From Spirodela intermedia (taxonomy: Eukaryota > Streptophyta > Magnoliopsida > Alismatales > Araceae): a stretch of DNA of 64,000 nucleotides. The stretch lies in assembly GCA_902729315.2 (NCBI GenBank), contig LR746272.1:8736327-8800326 (forward strand), read 5' to 3'. The position numbers and the translations under genes were made by a program. Positions 35,561-48,500 of the stretch are shown piece by piece. The notes under the pieces were generated by a model. That model had not been told where the DNA came from, made no database searches, and worked only from the letters and a program-made list of their open reading frames with translations. Each line of letters opens with the position of its first letter. Position 1 is the first letter of the stretch.

Positions 35561-36525
35561 ACAGTTCTGAAATCACGTGAAAATATTATATGAGTTAGGC
35601 AAATATTGTGCTAATATTATTCCTAATATATCGATTAAAAATTCTGATTTTAATCATAGTGGTGAGAAATTCTGATTTTACCCTTCTACTTCTTTTCTTA
35701 TCATTAAAAACTATGAAGTATGTAAAAGTTAACCAAGGGAATGTCTTAGCCACACGTGCGGTTTTCTTCTCTTTAATAGAAGATTTACACGGTCAGACTT
35801 TGTCCTCATTTGGCGTCCTTATCTCTATTGGGGGTTGGCTGCAGCATTCCCATCCAGATTACCTTCCCATCCAGATTACCTCCCTTGGCTTCACACTATG
35901 GAAACGGGTAGTGGCAAAAATTGTAAATGAGACAAGTTTCCTGACCCTTTTGGTCAAGTAAATGAGCAAAGTAGCAAAGTAGCAAAGTCTATCTCTACTT
36001 TGGATAACCGGGCCATCCGGCTAACGTGTCGGAGTCTTCTCGTCACCCTCCGTTGCCATGCAACGCGGTGACGTCACTCTATCCCCTCGGAGAAGAAGAC
36101 GGATGGAGACGACCACCATCTCGGGGAAGGAGACGACAATCCGCCTCCTACCTCCATTCGCAGGCTCAGATCGCTTCCCACACTTACCAGGGTGGGTTCC
36201 TCCTTGGAGTTGGAGATCAAGAAGAGTGGGCTGAGACATAAATGCCGATTGATGGCGCAGGACCGACGAGGGAGTTGTGTTGCCGGAGGTTTGACCGGCG
36301 TCTCCTCCTGTCACCGTCGAGATCCCCAATGTGATTGGAGGAAAGTGATGGAGGAGGAAGGAGGCGATGAACCGCATCCAAGCTGAAGGCACGCGTGAGT
36401 GAGACGCTGCGGGGATTGAATGGACCGCCCATCGACCGCCTCCGTCGCCGGTCGCCGGGACTTCACTTCCCGGTGGGTTGGTGGCCCGGCTTTAATGCCT
36501 CTTCTAAAGCACCAGACAGATCTCC

Positions 36526-36572
<47 letters not shown>

Positions 36573-36753
36573 AGAGGGAGAAGTGTGAAAGCGCAGAAAA
36601 GGATAGATATCCCACTGCGGGCGTCAAGTTCGCTGCTTTCTGGAGATCCTCTTCGCGAATAAATTGGTGCCGCGGTGGGGGGGGGGTGTGGGGGGGGGTT
36701 CGTCCGCCGTGTGTACCCTCCGCCTGAAGATTTTTGGAGGGGGTTGAGAGGAG
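35561..36753. other. NIP upstream region
   Basis: No confident gene. The GC-rich part 36000-36500 keeps several frames open on both strands, but none resembles a known protein. A (TC)19 microsatellite at 36531-36568 probably lies in the NIP promoter or leader, and a G-rich tract occurs at about 36676-36700. Confidence 0.5.
36531..36568. repeat. (TC)19 microsatellite
   Basis: Perfect dinucleotide run about 185 bp upstream of the NIP start codon. Confidence 0.9.
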
Positions 36754-37957
36754 ATGGGGGGAAGAGAGGATGCTCCAGGGCGCAATGGGGAGGAGATCGC
36801 CATCCATCTCGGGGACGGGGGAGCTAATCTGGCGGGGTTCAGCCAGGAAGAGAAAGCCCACGACGAGAGCTCCCGCGGCCGCAGGAGGATCTGCTGCTGC
36901 ATCTCCATTCCTCTCATGCAGAAGGTGGGAGGGAGATCTGCCCTAACCAAACGTCTTCTCTTTTTTTCCGTGGTCGTCGCTAACGATTCTCTCCAGATCA
37001 TCGCCGAGATCTTTGGGACGTACTTCGTCGTCTTCGCAGGCTGCGGATCAGTGACTGTCAACCTCAGCAAGGGGACAATCACCTTCCCCGGCATCTCCAT
37101 CGTCTGGGGCCTGGTGGTCATGGTCATGGTCTACTCCGTCGGCCACATCTCTGGCGCCCACTTCAATCCCGCCGTCACCATTGCCTTCGCCACCTGCGGG
37201 CGCTTCCCCTGGAGAGAGGTACGGCTGCCCGTCTTCTTCCTCTCCGGCCGGCGGTCTGCGATCTTCATCTCCCGGAGGTCTAATCTCTCGGACGGCACTC
37301 CGCCAGGTTCCGGCGTACATCTCCGCCCAGGTGGTCGGGTCGACCCTCGCCAGCGGAACCCTGTGGCTCCTCTTCGGGGGGAAACACGAGCACTTCCCGG
37401 GGACTATCCCGCAGGGATCCAACGTGCAGTCTTTCGCCCTGGAGTTCATCATCACCTTCTACCTCATGTTCGTCATCTCCGGCGTCGCCACCGACAACCG
37501 AGCGGTGAGTGCCCCCCCGCCGCCTCCATGGATTCCGGCCAACTGTGCTTACCCGAGCTTCCTTACTGACCATGGCACAGATCGGCGAGCTCGCGGGGTT
37601 GGCGGTCGGGGCCACAGTGCTGATCAACGTACTCTTCGCAGGGTGGGTAATCCATGGGGATCGCCCATGAAACCAGAGACTGTTCGTCTTCATCTTCTTC
37701 TTTCTCACGTCGATCTGCGCAGGCCGATCTCGGGGGCGTCGATGAACCCAGCGAGGTCGCTGGGGCCGGCGATCGTCGGGAACCGGTACGAGGCGATTTG
37801 GGTCTACGTTGTAGGGCCGATTGGTGGGGCCGTGGGGGGAGCCTGGGCGTACAATCTCGTCCGCTTCACCGACAGGCCCCTGAGGGAGATCTACAAGAGC
37901 GGCTCCTTTCTGAGGAGCCTCGGGAAGAACACCTCAGCCTCCGCCGCCACCACCTGA
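36754..37957 (+). CDS. NIP1: NIP subgroup I aquaporin
   Basis: Nodulin26-like intrinsic protein: a six-helix membrane channel for water, glycerol and small neutral solutes. Exons are 36754-36924, 36997-37218, 37307-37504, 37581-37642 and 37723-37957, giving 295 residues in the usual five-exon NIP structure. Both NPA boxes are intact (114-116 and 226-228). By spacing from the second NPA, the selectivity filter reads W94, V214, A223, R229, the W-V-A-R type of subgroup I. The N-terminus is an acidic to basic cytosolic tail with a CCC cluster before helix 1, and the C-terminal tail is serine-rich. The first intron is only 72 bp. NIP1 or NIP4 are the closest Arabidopsis groups. Confidence 0.93.
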
Positions 37958-39524
37958 AACTTCGCCGAATCCTGTGCCATCCCCAGGTGCCCTGCTTCGA
38001 CTCACACTGATGTTTTTCGTTTCGGGAATCATACCCAGAAGCTCGCCCTTTACTAAGCCCATACTCGGCAGTTTGATCCATTTTGGATACCAAGATCTCG
38101 TTTTTATCCCCTATCAAGATACAGACATAATTATATCTTTATCTCAGGAGAGAAGAGAGAGAGAGGGGCGGGCGGCGTGTATAGCTCTATATTTGGCAAT
38201 ATGACTCATTTTAGATACCAAGATCTCATTTTTATCCAACTGCCAAGAAATAGAAACATATATATTTATGGATGTGTACCGAGAGAGAGAGCGAGAGAGT
38301 GAGAGAGAGGTCTTATAAGTCCATATTTGGCAATTTGACACACTGAATACCAGGATCTCGGCAAGAGATGGAGGGTGGTGTATAGGTCCATATTAGGGAA
38401 CTTCACCCCTATTGAATACCAAGATACCATTGTTATCCACCTACCAAGATACATATACATCTATTTATTTATATAAATGCATATATATATATATATCTGA
38501 GAGAGAGAAGGGGATGTAGGTCAAACCCGTTAAAGTCAAACCTAGGCCCAAATAGGGACTAGGTCGGTCAAGGCCTGAATTGGTAATCGTAAAGCCAAAT
38601 AAAATATGTAGCACCGACAATCGTTGAGGCCCCGTATCTCTTCTCTTGAGAGGTTAGGTTTGCAGGATATGAATATTCTAAGACATGAATTTGGGAGAAA
38701 AAGTCAATCCTTTGCTAAAGCGTTGAAATCGGCCACGTCGGACGGCCTAGTTGTCAAACTAAGTTCCCAGTTGGACCTCTCCTGAGATTATCAAAGAAAC
38801 GATCTACTCAAAGCAGAGAATTGACTTTAGGTCGGTAAGACCGAAAGCCACCGAAGAAGGGAATCTGTCAAGAATGGGGATTACCCGGATTAGACTATGA
38901 CTGGGCAAGAATCTACCTTGGTTTCTGAAGCAGTCAACCAAAATCTAGTCCGTTCTTCGCTTCAACTTTTGTACGGCTGTCACGATGTGACGGATTTTCT
39001 TTTTTTGTTGCTAGAAGACGTGGCGCGAAGTATTTATTTCATTAAATTTAGGGGCTTCCCGACCTCATGCCGACGGGGAACAATCCGCGATGAGCTGTGG
39101 CGAGGATTGACTTTTTGAGAGGTAGATATATGGAAAATATAAACTACTGGGGCCCGTTGACACTGAGACACGGATGGTCAGCGAAGGAATGCACGTATAT
39201 CACAATTCATAATACCTCTTTAGGGCAGCTGGATCCCCTCCCCTCCCTCTCTCCGCTCCTTCCCCCTGGAACCTCCTCTTCTTCCGTCTCTGCAGTCCCT
39301 GGGTTGTTTATTTGCAGAGTTCGACGATCTCTTCCTAACCAGGAGAGTGGTCCAGGTTGTTTATTCCTTGCTCTGCTGAAGAGTACGCGGAGTGAAGGTT
39401 GGGTGGTCGGAGGGAGAAGAGGCCTTCGTCCTGTCCCTCTTCTTCCCTTATGGATGAGCGAATTGCCTCTGAGTTCTTCAGTTCCCGTTCGTCTTGTCGC
39501 CGGAAGCCAGAGGGAGTGGGGAAG
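37958..39524. other. Spacer with minisatellite and receptor-kinase leader
   Basis: Contains the NIP 3' UTR, the tandem repeat at 38060-38520 and, towards the right, the likely promoter and leader of the first receptor kinase. The frame entering the kinase start codon stays open upstream to 39399, but it is not family-like. Confidence 0.5.
38060..38520. repeat. Minisatellite, four imperfect units of ~65-135 bp
   Basis: Units begin near 38063, 38184, 38320 and 38386. Each contains a TTTGG-AATNTGA segment or variant and GAATACCAAGAT/GATACCAAGATCTC. Three of them also carry a GAGAGAGAG stretch of variable length; the third is shortened. Confidence 0.75.
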
Positions 39525-42500
39525 ATGAGTGTGGTGCGCCTGGCACTCCTGGTTCTGGTACTCGGCTGCTGCCTCCACGGCCATGGATCCGATGCGCAGA
39601 CGCTCCCCGAGAAAGAAGGTACGTACAGATCTCAATCTTCTCCACTCTCGCCGTCGGCGAATCCTCTCCACCTCTCTTTCACCGCCTTCCGAACCATCTC
39701 TATTGGATCTGCCATCCTCTGGATGCCAAATTAGGGCTATCATCCTTCTCGATTTCTATCCTTATCCTTCCGATGACACATTCGACGGAGTGGTGGGCAG
39801 AGAAAGCGGAGAAGGGACAGTCGTCGTTCCTCCTATGCTCTTATCCCTCCTGCGCCGCGTTCCGGACTGGCCGGCGACCGATTCTCGCTGGCAATCGTCT
39901 CCTCCTCCCTCTGGCTGAACCAGAACGAGGGCTTCCTAAGAATCTTAGGGATCACTTCCGTCTGAAATCTCTTGATTTAGTCGCGAAATTCTGAACAAAA
40001 GAAGCCGAAATCAAAATAGGTGTCTCTCTCCAACTTCCACCACTCGTACCAATCCTTGTCGTGATTCGTGAAGTAGGAATAGGTAGAGCATGCCGGGGAG
40101 CAATTCCGTCTTGAATAACGATTAAATAGATAAGCTGTATAAGTCAACGGTATGGGCCCCCATCTGATAACGCCTTTCCAAGCCGTCCTTTTTCGAGCCA
40201 CCTACCTCGCGAGCTCCAGCGGATCTTCTCCCTTTGCTGCCGCGACGCATTCTGCCGTCAAAGTTCCTGTGGGCGAGGGGGCGTTGTTTTCTCTTCAAGA
40301 GCTGGTGCTTCCGTCATAAGGTCGATATCCTCTTGTCGGACGCTGATCGCGACTTTCTCCTTTGATCGTATCTGGAGAGAGAGAGAGTGAGAGAGAGAGG
40401 GACTTGGGTTAATATAATGGATTACGCAAACGCGTGCAGTGGAGGCGCTGAGGCAAATCGCCGTCAAGCTGCGGAAGCCGGCGGATCAGTGGAATTTCAG
40501 CGTGGACCCATGCCGTGGGGAGGGCGGCTGGGTCAATGTAACCAAGCCCCGGGTCAGCAATGTCACCTGCGACTGCTCCTTCGAGAATTCCACCGTCTGC
40601 CACGTCATCAGCTTGTTCGTTTGCCATAAACCGCATCCTCTTTCACCATAAAAGACCATTTCTTGCTTGATTTTCACCGGTGTGTTGATCCTTGACTTTC
40701 TGTTTTCTTTTCCTTCGTTGTTGCGGTGAAAATTGCAGGGAGCTCTTGAGGCAGAACCTCACAGGCGTGCTGCCGGAAGAGATTGCCAACCTAACCCACC
40801 TCAGATATCTGTAAGTAATCTCGCCTGGATTCCTGAGAAGGAACATGTGATGAACACCCGTTGTCCTCTGCTCAGTCTTAGTCTACGTGCAGTAATACCA
40901 AAACTGGGGGAAGAAAGAAGGTAAAACCTCATCATCCTTGGCGCGACTTCGTCGAAAACTGAAATGGAGGAAAAAGAAAAAAGATCTCCGGGCTTTGAGA
41001 CACGAGAATGGAAGAGAGAACATGACTGTGAATTTTTAACGACCATCGTTAGATTTGAACATCAAGTACTTGATTAGATCAGTTGTACCTTAACTAGGCT
41101 GTTACTTCTCCGACCACCAGTTTCTGGGATAGTTGTCGCCTTCGATTTTCATTTCTTCTTCCCAAGCAAATGGCAACCTTCTGCATATCATCCATAGATG
41201 AAATTATTCTCTTATAGGTTGTATAGTCGCCTTTATGAGTGTAAATGCTTCTAGACATGGTCAAATGGGCGCCTATCCCTTGGTAAAGATGTCTAAGCTC
41301 AGACCTCATTGTTCATCAGACCATGCATTTGTGGCGCCATCTTTGAACAACTAACCTATAACCCACAAAATAAAAATTGGAATGCTCTGTAATGATATAA
41401 AAGTAATGGGCAAAAATACACTCAGAAGTTAAAAAAAATAGATTTTCAAATGGAATTGGCAAATAATAGTAGACCTTTGAATAAATTAGGTATTTACGCT
41501 TGTTAAACATCACTGACTGCAAAATATCCTCTAACAGTTGATTATATGCACATATTTGATCTTTTACGAAGTCATTTTTTATTTGCCAATGACTTGTAGA
41601 AGGAAAAGTTGCAGTAGATTAAAAATCTTGACCTTCTTCTGACATGTCAAAGCAGATTTATGTTGCATCCATAGAACATCTTTCTACTGATATTTCTTTT
41701 GTGATGGTGATAGATCAAATTAATTCCCTGCTAGCTCAATTTTAAATGTCAGTTTACCATCTGACCGCTATATGCACATATTCTGACCGAAGTGTTTTGC
41801 TAACAGCGACCTATCACGCAATTACCTAAATGGAACCATCCCACGTGTCTGGTCTACCCTTCCTCTATTCAATTTGTAAGATTCCTTACTTTTGACGTCC
41901 CCAATTTCAAATATATGTACGTGTCACCTGGAATTCCTTTCGATGCCTATCAGTGGATCCTTGACCTTGCAGGTCACTTCAGGGGAATCGTATATCTGGA
42001 AAGATTCCTCCTGAGCTTGGAAGATTTCCTGTAATTCAATCTATGTATGTTTTCTAGACTTAAATGCCGACTGCATTGGGAAGCAATACCTAATTTTGTT
42101 GACCGGAATATTTCAGGAACCTGGAAAACAATCGACTAGAAGGTCATATTCCTGAAGAGCTTGGTAACGTAATCAGCTTACAGAGATTGTTAGTACCTTT
42201 TCCGTCATTTTTTAAATTATTTCTGATAAATGTCACCAAAGATCCAACGGGAGATCCATTTTGTAAATTCTTGCAATTTTAAAAGCTCAATTAATTTGTG
42301 CCCATATGTAGATGGATGTAGGAGGGAACAGTAAAGAGGGAAATGAAGATTATTCTCCCGCATATCTTTTTTTGATTCTTATATAGATGTTTGTACGAAA
42401 TTATGATAGAAATGATCGCTTATGGTTTAAACATGTATAGAAGCTACAGAGAGTTGCCCACTGAAATCTAATAAAATTTCTGAAAATGGCTCTAAATTCT

Positions 42501-45500
42501 TGAAAATTTCCTTTGGTAAAACGCTGTGTTGATGGCTTAAACCTGAATGCAATACATTTTATGGAGACCAAAAATTTCCTTATTTCCTGTCTTTTGTCAT
42601 TTGACCGTTTTAAATGAGGTTTGGAATAAAATTTTAACTTTATCTATTAAGGGATTTTATTGTTTCTAAAATATACGAGATGCTTTAGAGTTCGAAGTAA
42701 GAAGCAGGGGTAATTTTCATTGGTACTTCACAATTCTTGTGTGTGTATTTTTTGATTGTTTCGTTATGGCATTTGCTTTCTCATACATAATCTTTTTTGC
42801 ATGATTTCTGAAATATGTTGTTCCTTTTTCCATGATTGTGATCCCGAGTGAAACTCACCATGAGCTAATCTCAGACCTTATTCCTTTTATTTTTTATTTT
42901 CCCATTATCTAAGTGGTGAATCATTTGTTCCTACAGCTTCATTTCTGGAAATAATATCACAGGGGAGTTGCCGGCTTCATTTTCCCGGTTAACAAATATG
43001 ACAGATTTGTATGTTGTTTCTACATATTTTGCTTCAACCATTGTCATCTGAGCACAGTAATAACTTGAAAAAATATTTTTTCAGTAGGATAGATGGAAAC
43101 CCTATCACCGGGCAGATTCCCGATTTTATTCAGAATTGGGCGGGAGTCAACAGGATGTGAGTGAGTATAGCATGCATGGATATCATCATGCAATTGGGTT
43201 TCCTTTTTCCATTATGAGAAACAGATTAACTGGGGCAATACATCAACAATTAATGAACTGTTGATTGTCAGAGACATGCAGGGTACTGCTATGTATGGTC
43301 CTATTCCCTTGAGCATCTCTTTCTTAAAACACCTAACAGAATTGTAAGTGCATCTTTCTTGTTACTGCCTCATGGTTGCTGATTTTTAAACAGTGTTCTT
43401 GTCTAATATTTAGTAATATCTCCAGGAGAATATCTGATCTGGATGGACCAAGCATGACGTTTCCTCCACTTCAGAATGCGAAGATTTTAACAGAACTGTG
43501 AGCTTAGTAATGCTTGTGTTATCTCAATCAATCTAAATTATTTTGTCGTTTGAATAAATAGCAGAATACTGCTTACCTGGATGGCAGGGTCTTAAGAAAC
43601 TGTTCGATTTCCGGTGAGATTCCACCATACATGGGGACCATGGAGTATCTTAAAGTGCTGTGAGTTTCTTCATTTAAATATTTGTTAGTTGCTGAAAAAA
43701 GAATATTCTATGACATATATTTACATTTTTGGTAGTTTTATGAAGCAGTTAGTTCCAGCGAGTTTTTTCCTAGAAAGAACTGTGGTTTGTTGTATTGTTG
43801 ATGGGTAGACTTTTGGTCATCTTCTAAATGGCTTTTTGGCATCAATAATCCTAAGAAAAATTTCTTGGTTCATAATAAATCCGGCTTTTCCGTATGTAAA
43901 GAAATGCAGATGAAGTAGTTACGAATTACTCTGAACAAGAGGGTAGTAACAGACAGGAAATGAAAAAAATGTGCCTCTTAAATCAATACACATTACATGT
44001 TATTACAAAATGCCTGTTCGGCCATTTTCGTTTATGTTAAGGTACTCACATTTAGCTAATACCAATGATTATATATTCACGGGAGCAAAAGGGCTACTTA
44101 AAATAAAATGTGGCGTAATAGAAGGATCAAAGGATACCATAGAATGAGAGGCATATTTAACATATGGGTTTTCTATAGTTTAACCCTTTACTTTTTCAAT
44201 GCAATTGCTGAAAGGTCTTTAACTTTCATACGCTTGTGTATGAAGTTTATCTTCTGATTCTGCACTTCAGTTGCATGTAGCAGATCACCTTAGTAACTCG
44301 CGTTAATTTCTCATTCTTGTACATATTTTCTTTTATTTGGCAGAGATCTGAGCTTCAACAAACTAACAGGGCAGATTCCAAACAACTTTGGCATGCTGAG
44401 GAGGTTGGAATACATGTAAGAAACTCAACCATAGATGATATCAATTTCGCTGCTCTCTTCGCACCTTGACATTGCTTTGCATCATCAATCAGTAGTGAGT
44501 GCTGACTGGAGAAAGTTTTCATATCTAGGTACCTTACCAGCAACATGCTGACTGGAGAAATACCTTCATGGATGTTGGGAAACAGGCAGATCAACAAAGT
44601 CAATATGTATGTACTAGATGCTGAATATTGAACTTGTTTTCACATGCCTCCAATTTCTTTCGTGTTATATAACCTCTGGCAACCAAGAGCCATTTTATCT
44701 GGTTATTCCCTTGAAAATAGCCTGCCTTTGAGATGCTCTAGCGTAATCTTTACCATTGTGTTGACTGTGAATCCGTGTTGATTGTTTACAGGGATATCTC
44801 TTACAACAAGTTTACAGGGCCACCTCCCTCCGCGTGTCAGATAGGAAATTTGTAAGATTCTCTTTTGTCATGCTTCATTTTTCTCTAATGCCAGTATATG
44901 ACGCTCAAATGTCCCTCTTATAGGAATTTGGTTGCAAGCTTTTCGTCATCAAATAACGACTCGTAAGATTTCTTATTCCCATTTTAGTTCCCTTATGTGT
45001 CGCTGAGGACGGCCATTTAGTATTACTTAATTCAAATTTAAATGAAAACAGGAGTTAATGTACGAACTTATTGCTTTTCTTCTCAGGATCCTCCCTTGTC
45101 TAAGAAAAGACATCCCATGTCCAATTAACCCACAGTGTAAGTGCTAAAATAGATTAACTAGACTAGATTCATAAGCATTGCGAAAATTCTGTTTAGATTG
45201 TAATATACCGCATTGCAATTGTCGCTCTTTATGTTCTGCCTCTGATTTCTAGTACTTCACAGACTCTTCATTGTTTATAAACTGTGGAGGACCGAAGGTC
45301 CTTGTTGAAGGTCATGAATACGAAGCTGACTCATCCAAGATAGGCACATCGACCTTTAATGAAATAAGTGGAAGATGGGCATATAGCAGTACAGGTGACT
45401 TCATAGCTAATGAAAATGCCGAGTTCATAGCGAAGAACACATCCGGGCTTCACACGATTTATTCAGATCTGTACACAGAGGCACGGCTTGCTCCTATTTC

Positions 45501-48500
45501 CCTCAAATATTATGCTCTCTGCTTAAAGGATGGCAATTATTCGGTTAGCCTCCATTTCGCTGAGATTTTATTCACTGCGGATGAGACATATGCAAGCTTA
45601 GGACGGAGACTATTTGATGTACTGATACAGGTGAGGCTGCTAATTTTCTTAGGTCACACCATTTTATGCTACATAGTTTATTGGCCCATAAATCGTAGGT
45701 CTGTTTCTCTCAGCCATTATTTGTTTTTGGAAAACTTGAGTTCGATTGACGTTTCTTTCAGAGACTGAATTTGTATGCTAGTTATAAACTTCAGAGCCTT
45801 CCTAGAAATTTATGCCTGAAATATGGAACTAAAAACGTAAAAGAGGAATCAAAATCTTCTCTCATATTCCTGAAAGGAAAATTTCGTGGAACTTGGTGCT
45901 CATTTTATATGCAGTTCTGTGAATGAGTGCTTTTGTGACCAGCTTCGTGGGTCAAGAATGATTCAGGGCACCAAGTATTATTGATATTCTGTTGAGATGT
46001 TTAATATTCTTTTAAATAAAAAGTATGTCGATAGCCAAATGTACACAGAATGAGGACGACTGTCATTGGAAACTTCAGTCAACATGGACTAGTGCAGTTG
46101 TGGGGGACGAAGAACGTGGCCTAGAATTTCTGTGGGACTATTTGCAGGCTTCGTGGGACTATTGCACTTGAGGAATATTTGTATTTCTCAAGTTTATGCT
46201 ATTGGGTACCTTAGGCAGACAAGTATAATTTATTTTTTGCTAACTCTTCATATACACATGAAAGTAGTAGGCAACTTAGGTAGGGCGTAATCGCAGGATT
46301 AAGTATATTTGCTCTCTTTTATGGTTCATTGTTCAGTTTTTTATTGGGGAACAGTCTGAATTGCCATGTTTTAGGACGGCCAATAAGTTCTTGAGATGGA
46401 GGGAATGATGAAAGGGATGAGTTGCATTATGATGGGACTCAAATGCTCCCTGTGACATGGTTCCATTTGTCGCCATGATATGATAACTTCTCATAATTGT
46501 TATCTTCAAAATTCAGCTGTTTTTTCGTGCCTTCTATCTGTTTACCATTTCACCTTTGGTAAACATGCCTGTGATGTTCCCAAAGTAGGTGCCATGCATC
46601 TCTCCTGTATGTCTGAATCCCATCACCAGTCTTAAGAGGAGTTTAGTTAGACTAGCTGACCCTTCGATGAAAGTTCCTGTCCTTGGATGTTGATGTTTGT
46701 AGCATAATATTTTGCATTATATATCACCATTCATTTTTTGCCTCGTGGCATTGAGTTTGTTATTTCAGGGTCGAGTGAATGAGCGAGAAAGGAAATATGT
46801 ATAATCCCCTCCAGATGTTCTGTTGATTAAATAGGGATAAAATAGTGTACCTATAAAACCTGATATCTAACGCGTCATGATACACACAGCTTTTCTCAGA
46901 CAAGATTTTGATGACCTTAGCTTCCCTCAGTTTACGAGGGAGATGATGGGATTTGACAAAATATAATGTTGAGTCTCACATAGAGCAATTGAATTGAACC
47001 AGATGTCATTAAGTTCAAACACGGATGTGTCTAACAAAAAACTCATCAACACCAATAGAAACATGAAACAGTCAAAATGTTCTTGGTCACATCAAGAAAG
47101 GACCATGGATATATATCCGCAGCATTGATGTAAACAGTCTTTGTAGGTATAAAAGTGGTATAAAATTTTATTTGGATAAAATGGCCATACAATTCCTATA
47201 CCAGGCTTTTTTACCTTGATTAGGGTATTTCATTTAAAATTTCCCGGATACTTAATCATCCATGGGTAATTCATTTTCTTATTCTTTGTAAATCTTGCAT
47301 TCATCTAGTTGTAACCATAAACCATGCCAATTTGATGCGCAGTTTTTCTGAAGAATTGACAGAGATGATGATGTGAAGAGAAACTTGGTGTGCCTTACTA
47401 GTTATTGCTCATGAGGTAGAGAAACACCTGTTGATGGGTAAATAAGTTGGCCCTTTGATTTAGGACAGTTAATTTCTTTGATATTTTCTAAATTGACACC
47501 CACCAAAACCATGACCAAAACTCCAATTCTTCGTGAAAGATAGATAAAATATGTTCTTCTCTGGAACGGTAAGCAGACAATCGCCCGTCATCATTGGAAG
47601 GGTAATATGATTCCCTTGGTTGGAGTACAAAACTATGGGATTATTTTTGTGACCATTGATGATGATGCAACTGCAATGGCAGTTAAAATAACTTTACAGT
47701 CCATTTCTATGACACCAAATGATCAGTTAAAGGGCATTTCGGATTGGTCTTTTGGACTTGTAATTGGTGAATTGCATAAAACATTCACTGTTAGAGGTAT
47801 CAATCAAACTATTAAGTCAGCTGCGTTCAAAAGATCTGGCTCTGTAGGGAAGCATGATCAAAGGACGTGTGTGACGTAGAGGGAGTAAGTATCACAAAAA
47901 CTTGTGATTTTTTTTTGCGTGGCATTATAAATAACTGTTGAGGTGTTATTTTAGGCGGCAGTGTAAAGCATAGACTTGGAAATGAATTTGCGAAGTCCAT
48001 TATTTTGACCTTATCATGAATTGGGGAATCTCAGGGAACATATGACCTCAAACTTCCCAATGGTGTTATTGAAAGGAGTCCGAAGATGTTTCAAATGCCA
48101 TTGTTGAACAAATATTGAGTCATAAGTTATTCAAAGATAGTCATGGGGTGGTGCAGCCATAATTTTGTTATAAGGACATTTGTTTAAATTATTTTTCAGT
48201 TTAAAATTCTTTTAAAGGATCTTGTCATGCTTTGGCAAGCTTAATGTGTCAGCGGATTAGGCTTTAAAAATTCTGGTGCTCCCGGACTATTTTTAGTAAG
48301 TTCTGGACTTAGAGTTGCAAGCTTTACGACATCCAGTGTTGGTTAGACCTTGGAGCAAAGAAAGGATTGGATGAGGGATGCATCTTCTCTTATCGGCTGC
48401 TTAAGAGCTGGGAGATGGGGATACCCCGACTTCATATTTTGATACCCACTAACAAGAAAAACCTCTTTGTCAGTGCAATAAGGTTTGAATAATGCTTCAA

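Noticed and set aside
35608-35961. 117-codon plus-strand open frame
   Set aside because: AT-rich first half, a short internal direct repeat near 35855-35880 and no recognisable domain.
36021-36432. Minus-strand frames of 71 and 123 codons upstream of the NIP gene
   Set aside because: GC-rich promoter/leader sequence. The products are compositionally odd, overlap each other and match no family I know.
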